Positions 29,057 through 37,760 of a stretch of DNA of 64,000 nucleotides are shown piece after piece (the stretch's first letter is position 1; every line of letters starts with the position of its first letter). Under the pieces are notes generated by a model. It worked only from the letters and a program-made list of their open reading frames with translations. It had not been told where the DNA came from and searched no databases. Location: NCBI RefSeq assembly GCF_003611635.1, contig NZ_RAVZ01000004.1, positions 34,488 through 98,487 of the forward strand. Reading direction: 5' to 3'. This stretch comes from Corallococcus terminator. Its GTDB lineage: Bacteria > Myxococcota > Myxococcia > Myxococcales > Myxococcaceae. A program made the translations under genes and the position numbers.

Positions 29057-29083
29057 GGCCGCCGCCCTGACGAGGCGGCGGCC
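29057..29083. terminator. Bidirectional terminator hairpin
   Basis: Perfect 10-bp stem GGCCGCCGCC/GGCGGCGGCC with a 7-nt loop between two convergent genes (deacetylase stop at 29055, lectin stop at 29107). Confidence 0.7.
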
Positions 29084-29106
29084 CGGCGACGCAACGGAAG
29101 ACGGAC

Positions 29107-29955
29107 TCAGTGGTTGTACGCGACCGTGCCGCTGCAGGACGTGGTGCCGAAGCAACCGGCGCGAATGGTGTACGTGCCCGAGGAAGGCACCACGAAGGAG
29201 AAATTGGACCGCGAGCCGCAGGCGCCACCCGCGTCGTCGCTGAAGGCGACCTGCGTCCCCGTGGAGTCGTTGATCCGCAGGTAGGTGTCACCGGTGCCCG
29301 TGGCTCCCGGCACGCCGCAGGTGGCCACCGTGACCAGCTGGCCTGCGTACAACACCACCGCATGGTTCGTCGTCCCGGTGGTCGCGGACGCCGTATTCGT
29401 CGCGGTGAAGCTGAAGCTTCCCTCGTTGGCCGTCAGGTCCGGGGAGCGCTCGCAGATGAACGGGAACTCCATGCTACAGGGGGCGTCATTCCACAGTTCG
29501 CTGCGGATGCTCGACCCGTAGGAGAAGCGGTCCGCGACACAGTCCTCATTGGAGTTGTTGGTCGGCTCTCCCGGATACCAGTTCGTGTACGACGACGTCG
29601 GGCCGTCCCAGACGAAGAAGCCCTCCGTGCCGATGTCATTGTAACCAATCCACCAGTTGTACAGGCCGGCGTAGGCTTCGTGAACCGCGAGGAAGGCCTC
29701 TTCCGTGGCGTTGTCGATGGTCACCAGCTTGTAGCCATTCACCGAGCAGAGCGACTGCGCCTGCTGCCACGTCTTGGGCGTCCGGACGAAGAGGTAGTCA
29801 TGCCCCCCGCTGGAGATGGATTGGGACGTGACGCCCAGGGCGTCCTTCGTGGGTTCTTCGTCCGGAAGCGGGGCCTCGGGGCCACAGCCGCCAAGCGCCA
29901 CGGCGGCCAGCGATGCGAGGAGGGCGGGACGCCAGGAGGCAGGATGGAGGGTCAT
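29107..29955 (-). CDS. Lipoprotein with C-type lectin domain and C-terminal PPC-like beta domain
   Basis: 282 residues. A lipoprotein signal peptide ends at LAAVALGGCGP. Residues about 45-185 form a C-type lectin-like domain: WQQAQSLCSVNGYKLVTIDN, WWIGYNDIGTEGFFVWDG, NWYPGEPTNNSNEDCV, WNDAPCSMEFPFICE, with four Cys for two disulfides. The Ca/sugar motif is EPT instead of EPN, and WND is kept. Residues about 190-282 look like a PPC/pre-peptidase C-terminal domain (YLRINDSTGTQVAFSDD). AAGGAG lies 7 nt before the ATG. Probably a surface adhesin or glycan-binding protein; the ligand is unknown. Confidence 0.85.
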   Translation of the reverse strand: MTLHPASWRPALLASLAAVALGGCGPEAPLPDEEPTKDALGVTSQSISSGGHDYLFVRTPKTWQQAQSLCSVNGYKLVTIDNATEEAFLAVHEAYAGLYNWWIGYNDIGTEGFFVWDGPTSSYTNWYPGEPTNNSNEDCVADRFSYGSSIRSELWNDAPCSMEFPFICERSPDLTANEGSFSFTATNTASATTGTTNHAVVLYAGQLVTVATCGVPGATGTGDTYLRINDSTGTQVAFSDDAGGACGSRSNFSFVVPSSGTYTIRAGCFGTTSCSGTVAYNH

Positions 29956-30090
29956 GTTTTACTCCTTGGATTTCCAACTTAGCCGTAAAAATAGGCTTAG
30001 CCAGAATGACACCAGGAGTGAACACTTGCAAGCACACTGGGAGTTCACGCCAATTACAGGCGTCTATTGCTGAGAAGGAATCCACCAGGG

Positions 30091-31062
30091 CTACAGACCG
30101 TCCTCATCCGCGTCGTCGCCAGTGTCCTCGGACGCGCGGCCGAGCAACCGGTCCACCTCCTTGTGCGCGACCTCTTCCTGCTCCGCGCTGATGCGGCGGT
30201 AGACCTTGAGCGCATGCACCACGCGGTGGGAGTGCTTCAACAGCGCGCTCGAACCGCTCGACGGTGAGCGCTTGCGCGGAGACGGCAGCATCGAGGCGAG
30301 CACCGCGCCCTGGGCCACGGTGAGCTGGGAGGCGGACACCCCGAAGTGCTCACGCGCCCCGGCTTCAATGCCATACACGCCGTTTCCCCACTCCACGACA
30401 TTGAGGTACAGCGTGAGGATGCGCTGCTTGGTGAGCGCCTCCTCCAGCCGGTGGGCCAGCATCAGCTCCTTCGCCTTGCGAAGCAGGCTGCGGTCCGTGG
30501 ACAGCCAGAGGTTCTTCGCCAACTGCTGCGTGAGCGTGGACGCGCCCCGCCCCAGCTTGCCCTCTTCCACCGCCTGCCCCACCGCGCGCGCCAGCTCCAC
30601 CGTGTCCACGCCGTCGTGCAGGTAGAAGCTCGCGTCCTCGGAGAGGAGCACCGCGTCCACCGCGGGCTTGGAGATGGCGGACAGGGACACCCACTGCTGG
30701 CGACGGCGGGGCTTGCGTCCAGCCTCGCGCGCCTCATCCGCCCGCTGCTCCATCAGCGCCGTCGTCTTGGGGTTCTCCTTCGCCAGGGGACGCGCATCCG
30801 GCAGCGTGACGTACGTGTGCGTGGTGAGCCCCAGCCCCGTGAGCAGCAGGCCGCCCATGAGCCAGCGTCCCCACCGTCGACGCCGTGGCTTCCCAGGTGG
30901 GACCTCCGATGGCGCGGCCGTGGAGGCCACGGGCTCCGCGCCAGTCGCCTGCTTCGCGCTGGAGACCGGGGACTCCGTGCCGGAGGTGGACGCGGCATCG
31001 GGCTCCGAGCCGGACTCGGAGTTCGGGGCTTCGGACGGACCTTCGGCTTCGACCTTGGACAT
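30091..31062 (-). CDS. Monofunctional peptidoglycan transglycosylase (GT51)
   Basis: 323 residues. A low-complexity Ser/Glu/Pro/Ala cytoplasmic tail (1-60) is followed by one membrane segment (about 64-82) and a GT51 domain (about 110-270). Motifs are EDASFYLHDGVD with the catalytic Glu, GRGASTLTQQLAKNLWLS, KAKELMLAHRLEEALTKQRILTLYLN and EWGNGVYGIEAGA. It polymerises lipid II into glycan strands at the inner membrane and has no transpeptidase domain, like MtgA. An acidic C-terminal tail ends the protein. It lies 12 bp after a secreted amidase-like gene, probably in the same operon. Confidence 0.92.
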   Translation of the reverse strand: MSKVEAEGPSEAPNSESGSEPDAASTSGTESPVSSAKQATGAEPVASTAAPSEVPPGKPRRRRWGRWLMGGLLLTGLGLTTHTYVTLPDARPLAKENPKTTALMEQRADEAREAGRKPRRRQQWVSLSAISKPAVDAVLLSEDASFYLHDGVDTVELARAVGQAVEEGKLGRGASTLTQQLAKNLWLSTDRSLLRKAKELMLAHRLEEALTKQRILTLYLNVVEWGNGVYGIEAGAREHFGVSASQLTVAQGAVLASMLPSPRKRSPSSGSSALLKHSHRVVHALKVYRRISAEQEEVAHKEVDRLLGRASEDTGDDADEDGL

Positions 31063-31074
31063 CGCCAGCCGTGT

Positions 31075-31776
31075 CTAGCGCCGGGCGCCCGTGGCGTCAC
31101 CCTTCACGAACTGGACGGAGGCCAGACGCTGCTGCGGCTCGGGCGAGCGCCAGCGCTCGTCCACTGCGGCGAAACCCGCCACCAGCTCTCCGGCCAGGAA
31201 GCCGCGCGTCTTCTTCCCCTTGCGGCGCAGCCAGTCGTTGACCACGCGGCCCTTCTCATCCCGGCGCGCTTCCGGCTGCAGGAGGTTGAAGCGCGAGCGC
31301 TTCACCAGCCCCCCGGACTTGTGCACGAACGTCACCGTGCCGTCCGCGCCCACCCGCTCCACGATGCCGATGTGCGTGAGGCCATCGTTGATGAGCCCAT
31401 CGCGGTTGCGGTCGAACGTCTCCTTGAAGAACACCAGCGCCCCCGGCGTGGGCGCCTCCGTGAGCATGCCCAGCGCCTGCGCCTTGCGGTGGATGGCGGT
31501 GACGCCGTTCTCCTCCGGCATCACGTCGTCGGGCAGCAGGTCCAACCGCCGCTGCTGGAAGGCCAGCCGCGCCATCCCCGAGCAGTCGTCGTTCATCGTC
31601 TGACTCACCGACGCCAGCGTCGTCAGCCCCACCCAGGACTTCGCCCGCCACAGCGCCCGCTCCGCCAGCACCACCGGCGTGGCCCGCTTCGTCGCCGTCG
31701 CCTTGTTCGCGGCCTCGGCCGCGCCCCCCCACACCAGCGCGCTCACCAACGCGCCCACCCACACGCCTCGTCCCAT
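31075..31776 (-). CDS. Secreted CHAP/NlpC-P60-like peptidoglycan amidase/peptidase candidate
   Basis: 233 residues from the ATG at 31776, which places a signal peptide (GRGVWVGALVSALVWGGAAEAA) at the N-terminus; a GTG at 31812 would precede it. A papain-like site is suggested by NDDCSGMARLAF (Cys) and LTHIGIVERVG (His), followed by DGTVTFVHKSGG, the order seen in CHAP and NlpC/P60 enzymes. It probably cuts peptidoglycan peptides or amides outside the inner membrane. It is directly upstream of the GT51 gene. Confidence 0.72.
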   Translation of the reverse strand: MGRGVWVGALVSALVWGGAAEAANKATATKRATPVVLAERALWRAKSWVGLTTLASVSQTMNDDCSGMARLAFQQRRLDLLPDDVMPEENGVTAIHRKAQALGMLTEAPTPGALVFFKETFDRNRDGLINDGLTHIGIVERVGADGTVTFVHKSGGLVKRSRFNLLQPEARRDEKGRVVNDWLRRKGKKTRGFLAGELVAGFAAVDERWRSPEPQQRLASVQFVKGDATGARR

Positions 31777-32023
31777 GCGCTCGCGATAGAGCAATGGGCG
31801 TGCCCGCCCCACACGGGGCCCCGCGTGTCCACCTCAGGACGGCGACACACACAGCGCCTGCATGCGGTGGGCAAGGAAGTTCCCACCCACGGCAGCGGCA
31901 CGCCCTGCCCTCCGCGCCCTGGCGGAGGTTCAGCGTGGAGGGGACGCGGCGGACTCGCGAGACCCGAAGGGGCCCGTCGCGCCATGGCTCACGGGAACGG
32001 CGCCTGCTGGTACCCCTCGGCGT

Positions 32024-33112
32024 TCACGGCACGCTACCCATGCGGAGGGGGCGCGTCCTGAGGGCAGGGGAGGCCTGCGGCGCCTCGGGGTAGAGGACGT
32101 CATCCGGCGCATCGTCGGGAGCCACCCGGTCCTCATCAGGGATGACGATGCCAGACGTCTGGACGCGCTCGGTGACCCTGGCATCGAAACCACCGCCCCA
32201 GCTCGATCCGCAGCCCCGAGCGGTACATCCAGGGCTGTACACCCCCGAGCCCGACGAGGGCGTCTCGACGACAGGCCGCGCCTCCACCGCCCGCTTCCGC
32301 GGCCGCGGCGAGGAAGGCTCCCGAGGCAGGGACGGCACCGCGGAGGGCAAGCCGCACACCGGGCCCCGTGGCCGGGACTCCGACCGCGCCCGGGCCTCCA
32401 TCGTGATCAGCAGCGGCAGGAAAAGCCCCAGCACCGCCCACTGCGCCACCGCGCCGGGCATCCGCGAGCGAGGCCCCGGCAGCACCTGCGTGCGCAGGCT
32501 CGCGAGGATGAACGCGGCCCCGATGGCCGTGCACAACGCGAGCGCCACCACCGCCATGCCCTGCGCCGTCCAGGAGATGGAGGACACCTGACGGAACTGG
32601 CCCGCCGCCTGGGCCGCCCGCCGGGTGCGCTCGCCCCAGGCCGCCGCCGGCCCGGCCAGGCCATAGCCCACCGCGCAGGCCGCCACCCACACCACCGCGC
32701 CATGGGCTTCGCGCCGCAGCACGGACCACTGCGCCAGACCCATCACCACCCCCAACCCCAGGGGCGCCAGCGCCTGCGACACGCCCAGGCTCGTGGCCAG
32801 CGCGCGAGAGCCGACCAGCCCCACCGCGAGGCCCAGCGCCGTCACCGTCACCCACCCGGACGCCTGGAGGCCCGCCTTGCGCAACACGCGCGACTGAAGG
32901 ACACCCAACAGCACCCCGGTCAGCGCGAGCGCCCACCACTCCAACAGCCGCCGGGCCACCACCGACTCCCCCCAGGACAGCGGCGAATAGACCGCCATGT
33001 CCAACAGCCGCTCCAACCCGCGCACGGAGACGCCGGAGACCGCGTTCGCGAAGGACAACCCCAGCACGGTGACCAACGCCAGCAGGACCACGTGGAAGAG
33101 ACGGGAGACCAT
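32024..33112 (-). CDS. Multi-pass membrane protein of unknown function
   Basis: 362 residues. About six hydrophobic segments lie in residues 1-240 (VVLLALVTVLGLSFANAV, LALTGVLLGVL, VTALGLAVGLVG, AVVWVAACAVGYGLAG, MAVVALALCTAIGAAFI, AVLGLFLPLLITM). A long, Pro/Ser/Arg-rich, probably cytoplasmic tail of about 120 residues follows. No family recognised. It stands alone, divergent from a small metallopeptidase gene. Confidence 0.65.
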   Translation of the reverse strand: MVSRLFHVVLLALVTVLGLSFANAVSGVSVRGLERLLDMAVYSPLSWGESVVARRLLEWWALALTGVLLGVLQSRVLRKAGLQASGWVTVTALGLAVGLVGSRALATSLGVSQALAPLGLGVVMGLAQWSVLRREAHGAVVWVAACAVGYGLAGPAAAWGERTRRAAQAAGQFRQVSSISWTAQGMAVVALALCTAIGAAFILASLRTQVLPGPRSRMPGAVAQWAVLGLFLPLLITMEARARSESRPRGPVCGLPSAVPSLPREPSSPRPRKRAVEARPVVETPSSGSGVYSPGCTARGCGSSWGGGFDARVTERVQTSGIVIPDEDRVAPDDAPDDVLYPEAPQASPALRTRPLRMGSVP

Positions 33113-33255
33113 GCCCGCCAGTCTGCGTGAGCGCCGCGGGCAAGGCCATCCGCGCCGCTCCGGGATGCTCGCGGGCCAACGACGGTGTCGCCCGGTGGAG
33201 GTGCTCCAGGGCCAATGTACGGCCTCCCCGTCGGGGCGGGGTTAGACTCCACCCG

Positions 33256-33768
33256 GTGCGCTTCGCCTACTACCAGCGGCTGTCACCGGCCGAGCAGCGG
33301 CTCTACCGCCAGAGCGACGCCGTCACGGAGGTGCCGCTCCGGGCCCCGACCACGCTGCGGCCCCGGGTGGACGCGGTGCGCGAGGCGCTGGGGTCCGGGG
33401 ACCTGAAGGCGCTGCAGGATGCGACGGTGGCGCTGGGCGAGGCGCTGACCCGGAAGCTGGGGGTGCCGGGGGTGGCGGTAGAGGTGCTGGAGACGCGGCC
33501 CTCGGACGACGCGGGAGAGCTGCATGGGCTCTACAGTTGGGCGCCCGGGCAGCGGCCCCGCATCCAGGTGTGGCGGCGCACCGCGCGCCGGGGGCGGGTG
33601 GTGGCCTTCCGCACGTACCTGCGCACGTTCCTGCACGAGCTCTGTCATCACCTGGACTTCCTCTGGCTGGAGCTGTCCGCCTCGTTCCACACAGAGGGAT
33701 TCTTCCAGCGGGAGTCGAGCCTCTTCCGGCAGCTCGTCCCCCCGGTGCCCAAGGCCGAATCGCCGTGA
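33256..33768 (+). CDS. Small HExxH metallopeptidase-like protein
   Basis: 170 residues from a GTG at 33256 (VRFAYYQRLSPAEQ); the longer open frame upstream has a different character and no ribosome site. The motif LHELCHHLDF at about 130-140 is an HExxH zinc site with a following Asp, and GFFQRESSLFRQL follows. No signal peptide or membrane segment. It resembles small zincin-like proteins of bacteria with no defined substrate. It lies 64 bp before the aminopeptidase gene. Confidence 0.7.
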   Translation: MRFAYYQRLSPAEQRLYRQSDAVTEVPLRAPTTLRPRVDAVREALGSGDLKALQDATVALGEALTRKLGVPGVAVEVLETRPSDDAGELHGLYSWAPGQRPRIQVWRRTARRGRVVAFRTYLRTFLHELCHHLDFLWLELSASFHTEGFFQRESSLFRQLVPPVPKAESP

Positions 33769-33832
33769 AGCGGCGGACACTGGGAAATGGAGCGCGAGCA
33801 CAAGGCGCGGCCGGCGCTAGATTCGCGCCCCT

Positions 33833-36385
33833 ATGGCGCATCCCACCGACGACAAGAACTTCCGCCTGCCCACCACCCTCCGTCCGCGCCGCTACACGGC
33901 GACGGTGACCCTGGACCTGGAGGGCCGCGCGTTCACGGGCGAAGAGCGCGTGGAGCTGGAGCTGTCCCAGCCCACGACGGAGATCATCCTCCACGCCAAC
34001 GCGCTGGAGCTGGGCGAGGTCACCTTCCGCTCCGGCAATGACACGCGCAAGCCCGCGTCCGCGCGCGTGGTGCCGCTGAGCGAGACCGTGGTGTTCACCT
34101 TCGACGCTCCCCTGCCCGCGGGCGCCGCCACGCTGGACGTGCTGTGGACGGGGCACTTCTCCGACGGCCTGCGAGGCCTGTACGCGGCGGGTCAGGTGGC
34201 CGCGACGCAGTTCGAGGCCGCGGACGCGCGGCGCCTGTTTCCCTGCTTCGACGAGCCCGCCTTCAAGGCGCACTGGGCCCTCACGGTGCGCGTGCCCCCG
34301 GGCCACACGGTCCTGGGCAACGGCAAGGTGGTGAAGGACGAGGCGGACGGGGCGCTGCGCAAGGTGACGTTCCAGGAGACGGAGCTGCTCAGCTCCTATC
34401 TCATCGCGCTGGTGGTGGGTCCGCTCGTCGGCACGCCCGAGGAGACGGTCGAAGGCGTGGCGGTGCGCACGTGGGCGCTGAAGGAGAAGGCGCACCTGGC
34501 GAAGTTCGGCCAGGACGCGGCGCTGCAGGTGTTGCCCCGGCTCCAGGAGTACTTCGGGCTGCCATATGCCTTTGGCAAGGTGGACCAGGTGGGCATCCCG
34601 GACTTCGAGGCGGGCGCGATGGAGAACGCCGGCCTCATCACCTTCCGCGAGGTGGCGCTGCTGTTGGACCCGGCCACCGCGCCCCTGTCGGTGCAGAAGC
34701 GGGTGGCGGAGGTGGTGACGCACGAGCTGGCGCACCAGTGGTTCGGCAACTGGGTGACGATGGTGTGGTGGGACGACCTCTGGCTCAACGAGGCGTTCGC
34801 GACGTGGATGGCGTTCAAGATTGTCGACCAGTGGCGGCCGGACTGGCGCATGTGGCTGGACTTCGACGCGCACCGGGCGAGCGCGCTGGCGCTGGACGCG
34901 CTCAAGTCCACGCACCCCATCCACGGCGAGGTGCGCAACGCGGGCGAGGCCGGTGAGAGCTTCGACGCGATTACGTATGAGAAGGGCGGCGCGGTGCTGC
35001 GGATGATTGAAGGGTTCCTGGGCGAGGGCCCCTTCCGCGAAGGCATCCGGCTGTACATGCGCAAGCACGCGAGAGCGAACGCGGTGAAGGACGACCTGTG
35101 GAACGCGCTGGGGGAGGCGGCGAAGCAGCCGGTGTCGGAGCTGGCGACGGCGTGGATTGGCCAGAGCGGCTTCCCGCTGGTGTCGGTGAAGGTGGAGGGG
35201 CGCAAGGTGGAGCTGACGCAGCGGCGCCTCTATTCGGAGCCGGGGGTGAAGAGCCCGGAGACGTGGCCGGTGCCCATGGTGCTGCGCTTCGAGGACGGCG
35301 CGGGGGTGCGGGAGCAGCGCGTGCTGTTCCGCGACTCGAGCACGACGGTGACGCTGGAGGGCACGGGCGAGGTGAAGTGGCTGTGCGCGAACGGCGGCTC
35401 CACGGGCTTCTACCGGGTGGCGTACGAGAAGCCAGTGCTGGACAAGCTGACGGCGCACCTGGGGACGCTGGCGCCGTCGGAGCGCATCTCGCTGCTCGCG
35501 GACACCTGGGCGCTGGTGCGCGCGGGGCAGGCGCCGGTGGCGGACCTGCTGGACCTGGCGGGGCGCTTCGGTGACGAGGAGGACGAGGCGGTGCTGGACG
35601 AGCTCATCGGGCGGCTCGGGTACATCGAGAACCGGCTGACGGAGGGCGAGGACCAGGAGCGCTTCCGTCGGTGGGTGGAGTCGCTGCTCGGCGGCGGGCT
35701 GAAGAAGCTGGGCTGGCAGTCCGTGAAGGGAGAAGAGGACCGGGTGCGGCTGCGCCGCGCGGCGCTGGTGCGCGCGGTGGGTGGACTGGCGCGCAGCCCG
35801 GAGACGCTGGCGGAGGCACGGCCGCTGGTGGCGAGGATGCTCCAGGGGGATACCACGGCGCTGGACGCGAACCTGTTGGACACGGCGGTGGGCATGGTGG
35901 CGCGGGCGGGCGACGCGGCGCTGTTCGACGAGCTGCTCAAGCGGATGCCGACGGAGCCGGATCCCGCGACGCAGCGGCGCTACCTGATGGCGCTCACGTC
36001 CTTCGAGGATCCGAAGCTGACGGAGCGGGCGCAGGCGCTGTTGTTCTCGGAGACGGTGAAGACGCAGGACGTGGCGAGCTTCGCGACGGGCCTGTTGGGC
36101 AACCGCACCGGCCGCGACGCGTGGTGGAAGGAGCTGCAGGCGCGCTGGAAGGACCTGGTCTCGCGCACGGGCGCGGCGCCCATGCTGCTGCGCCGGGTGG
36201 TGGAAGGCCTGGGCCTCTTGCGCACGCGAGAGCAGTTGGAGCAGGTGAAGGCCCTGCTCCAGGCCAACCCGGTCCCGGAGGCGCAGCAGGCCACAGCGCA
36301 GACGCTGGAGCGGCTGACGCAGGACGTGGCGCTGCGCGAGCGCGTGTCCCCAGAGGTGTCCGCGTGGCTGAAGCGCAGGCCATGA
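33833..36385 (+). CDS. M1-family zinc aminopeptidase
   Basis: 850 residues, close to the puromycin-sensitive aminopeptidase size. N-terminal beta domain 1-190 with CFDEPAFKAHW, the substrate motif GAMEN at about 261, and the zinc site HELAHQWFGNWVTMVWWDDLWLNEAF at about 298, in which His-Glu-Xaa-Xaa-His and the distal Glu are all present. A long C-terminal alpha-helical ERAP1-like domain follows (470-850). No signal peptide. It removes N-terminal residues from peptides in the cytoplasm. Confidence 0.95.
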   Translation: MAHPTDDKNFRLPTTLRPRRYTATVTLDLEGRAFTGEERVELELSQPTTEIILHANALELGEVTFRSGNDTRKPASARVVPLSETVVFTFDAPLPAGAATLDVLWTGHFSDGLRGLYAAGQVAATQFEAADARRLFPCFDEPAFKAHWALTVRVPPGHTVLGNGKVVKDEADGALRKVTFQETELLSSYLIALVVGPLVGTPEETVEGVAVRTWALKEKAHLAKFGQDAALQVLPRLQEYFGLPYAFGKVDQVGIPDFEAGAMENAGLITFREVALLLDPATAPLSVQKRVAEVVTHELAHQWFGNWVTMVWWDDLWLNEAFATWMAFKIVDQWRPDWRMWLDFDAHRASALALDALKSTHPIHGEVRNAGEAGESFDAITYEKGGAVLRMIEGFLGEGPFREGIRLYMRKHARANAVKDDLWNALGEAAKQPVSELATAWIGQSGFPLVSVKVEGRKVELTQRRLYSEPGVKSPETWPVPMVLRFEDGAGVREQRVLFRDSSTTVTLEGTGEVKWLCANGGSTGFYRVAYEKPVLDKLTAHLGTLAPSERISLLADTWALVRAGQAPVADLLDLAGRFGDEEDEAVLDELIGRLGYIENRLTEGEDQERFRRWVESLLGGGLKKLGWQSVKGEEDRVRLRRAALVRAVGGLARSPETLAEARPLVARMLQGDTTALDANLLDTAVGMVARAGDAALFDELLKRMPTEPDPATQRRYLMALTSFEDPKLTERAQALLFSETVKTQDVASFATGLLGNRTGRDAWWKELQARWKDLVSRTGAAPMLLRRVVEGLGLLRTREQLEQVKALLQANPVPEAQQATAQTLERLTQDVALRERVSPEVSAWLKRRP

Positions 36386-36401
36386 TGATATCCGGCAGCC
36401 C

Positions 36402-37760
36402 ATGAAGACCACGCTCACGCCCGAACGCTCCGCTGCCTCCCGCGACGCCCTGCGCCGCGCCAACACGGCGTTCGCCCGCGTGTACCCGGGTGAATCCCCG
36501 CAGCGCCAGCCGGTGCACACCGTGTACGGCGGCGCCCACCTCTTCCGTGCCAACACGGCGCGGAAGATGGGCGACATTGCCCTCGCGGCCCTGCGTGACC
36601 ACGCCGCGGACGGCGCCCAGCTCGCCCATGGGCTGGGCCTGCCCCAGCACGGCGGCTTCGCCCAGCGCGTCTACGCCCGCGTCGTGGACAAGCTGGAGCG
36701 CGAGCCCGTGGAGGATTTCCGCCTCGACTTCGAGGATGGCTACGGCCACCGCCCCGACGCCGAGGAGGATGCCCACGCGGTCTCCGCCGCCCAGGAGGTC
36801 GCTCGCGGCCTGGAGCAGGGCACCCTGCCCCCGTTCATCGGCATCCGCGTGAAGTCCTTCACGGAGGAGCTGTACGCCCGCGCCTCCCGCACCCTGGACC
36901 TCTTCGTCACCGCCCTGCTGGAGCACACCGGCGGCAGGCTCCCGCCGTCCTTCGTCGTCACCCTGCCCAAGGTCACCGTGCCCGAACAGGTGACCGCCCT
37001 GGCGCACCTGCTATCGGAGTTGGAGTCCGTCCACGGCCTCCCCTCCGGCGCGCTGATGCTGGAGCTGATGGTGGAGACGCCCCAGGCCCTCTTCGACGCC
37101 CGCGGCCGGCCCCACCTGCGCTCCCTCGTGGAAGCGGGCGAGGGCCGCTGCTCCCACGTGCACCTGGGCTCCTACGACTACACCGCCGCCCTCAACGTCA
37201 GCGCGCACGTGCAGGGCATGCTCCACCCCGCCTGTGACTACCTGCGCGACACCGTGCAGGTGCTCCTCGCCGGCACCGGCGTGCGCCTGTCCGACGGTGC
37301 CACCACCGTCATGCCCGTGGGCCCGCACCGCAAACAGGGCGACACCCCGCTGCTCCCCACCCAGCGACGCGAGAACACCGACGCCGTGCACCGCGCGTGG
37401 CAGGTGGCCTATCGCAACACGCGCCACTCGCTGGAGCGCGCGTACTACCAGGGCTGGGACCTGCACCCCGCCCAGCTCCCCGTGCGTTACGCCGCCGTCT
37501 ACGCCTTCTTCCTGGAGGGCCTGGAGCCGTCGTCCCAGCGCCTCAAGGCGTTCGTGGACAAGGCCGCCCAGGCCACGATGCTCGGGGGCGTGTTCGACGA
37601 CGCCGCCACCGGCCAGGGCCTGCTCAACTTCTTCCTGCGCGGACTCGCGTGCGGCGCCCTCACGGAGCAAGAGGTCCGCGCCACCGGCCTGACGCTGGAG
37701 GAGCTGCACCGCCGCTCCTTCCGCGCCATCGTCGAGGCCCGCGCCACCCCGTCACGCTGA
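36402..37760 (+). CDS. HpcH/HpaI aldolase / citrate-lyase-like protein (DUF6986 type)
   Basis: 452 residues. The fold is suggested by DFRLDFEDGYGHRPDAEEDAHA, FIGIRVKSF, LPKVTVPEQV, MLELMVETPQALFDARG and CSHVHLGSYDYTAALN, a TIM-barrel lyase pattern with conserved acidic metal ligands and an Arg in the second motif. It is longer than HpcH enzymes, with an extra C-terminal helical region. Related proteins are of uncertain reaction. The stop overlaps the end of the convergent zinc-ribbon gene by 9 bp. Confidence 0.72.
   Translation: MKTTLTPERSAASRDALRRANTAFARVYPGESPQRQPVHTVYGGAHLFRANTARKMGDIALAALRDHAADGAQLAHGLGLPQHGGFAQRVYARVVDKLEREPVEDFRLDFEDGYGHRPDAEEDAHAVSAAQEVARGLEQGTLPPFIGIRVKSFTEELYARASRTLDLFVTALLEHTGGRLPPSFVVTLPKVTVPEQVTALAHLLSELESVHGLPSGALMLELMVETPQALFDARGRPHLRSLVEAGEGRCSHVHLGSYDYTAALNVSAHVQGMLHPACDYLRDTVQVLLAGTGVRLSDGATTVMPVGPHRKQGDTPLLPTQRRENTDAVHRAWQVAYRNTRHSLERAYYQGWDLHPAQLPVRYAAVYAFFLEGLEPSSQRLKAFVDKAAQATMLGGVFDDAATGQGLLNFFLRGLACGALTEQEVRATGLTLEELHRRSFRAIVEARATPSR

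Noticed and set aside
33323..36577. A 1084-codon open frame on the minus strand
   Set aside because: It is antisense to the M1 aminopeptidase, which has all catalytic motifs. The antisense frame is Arg/His/Leu-rich with no domain.
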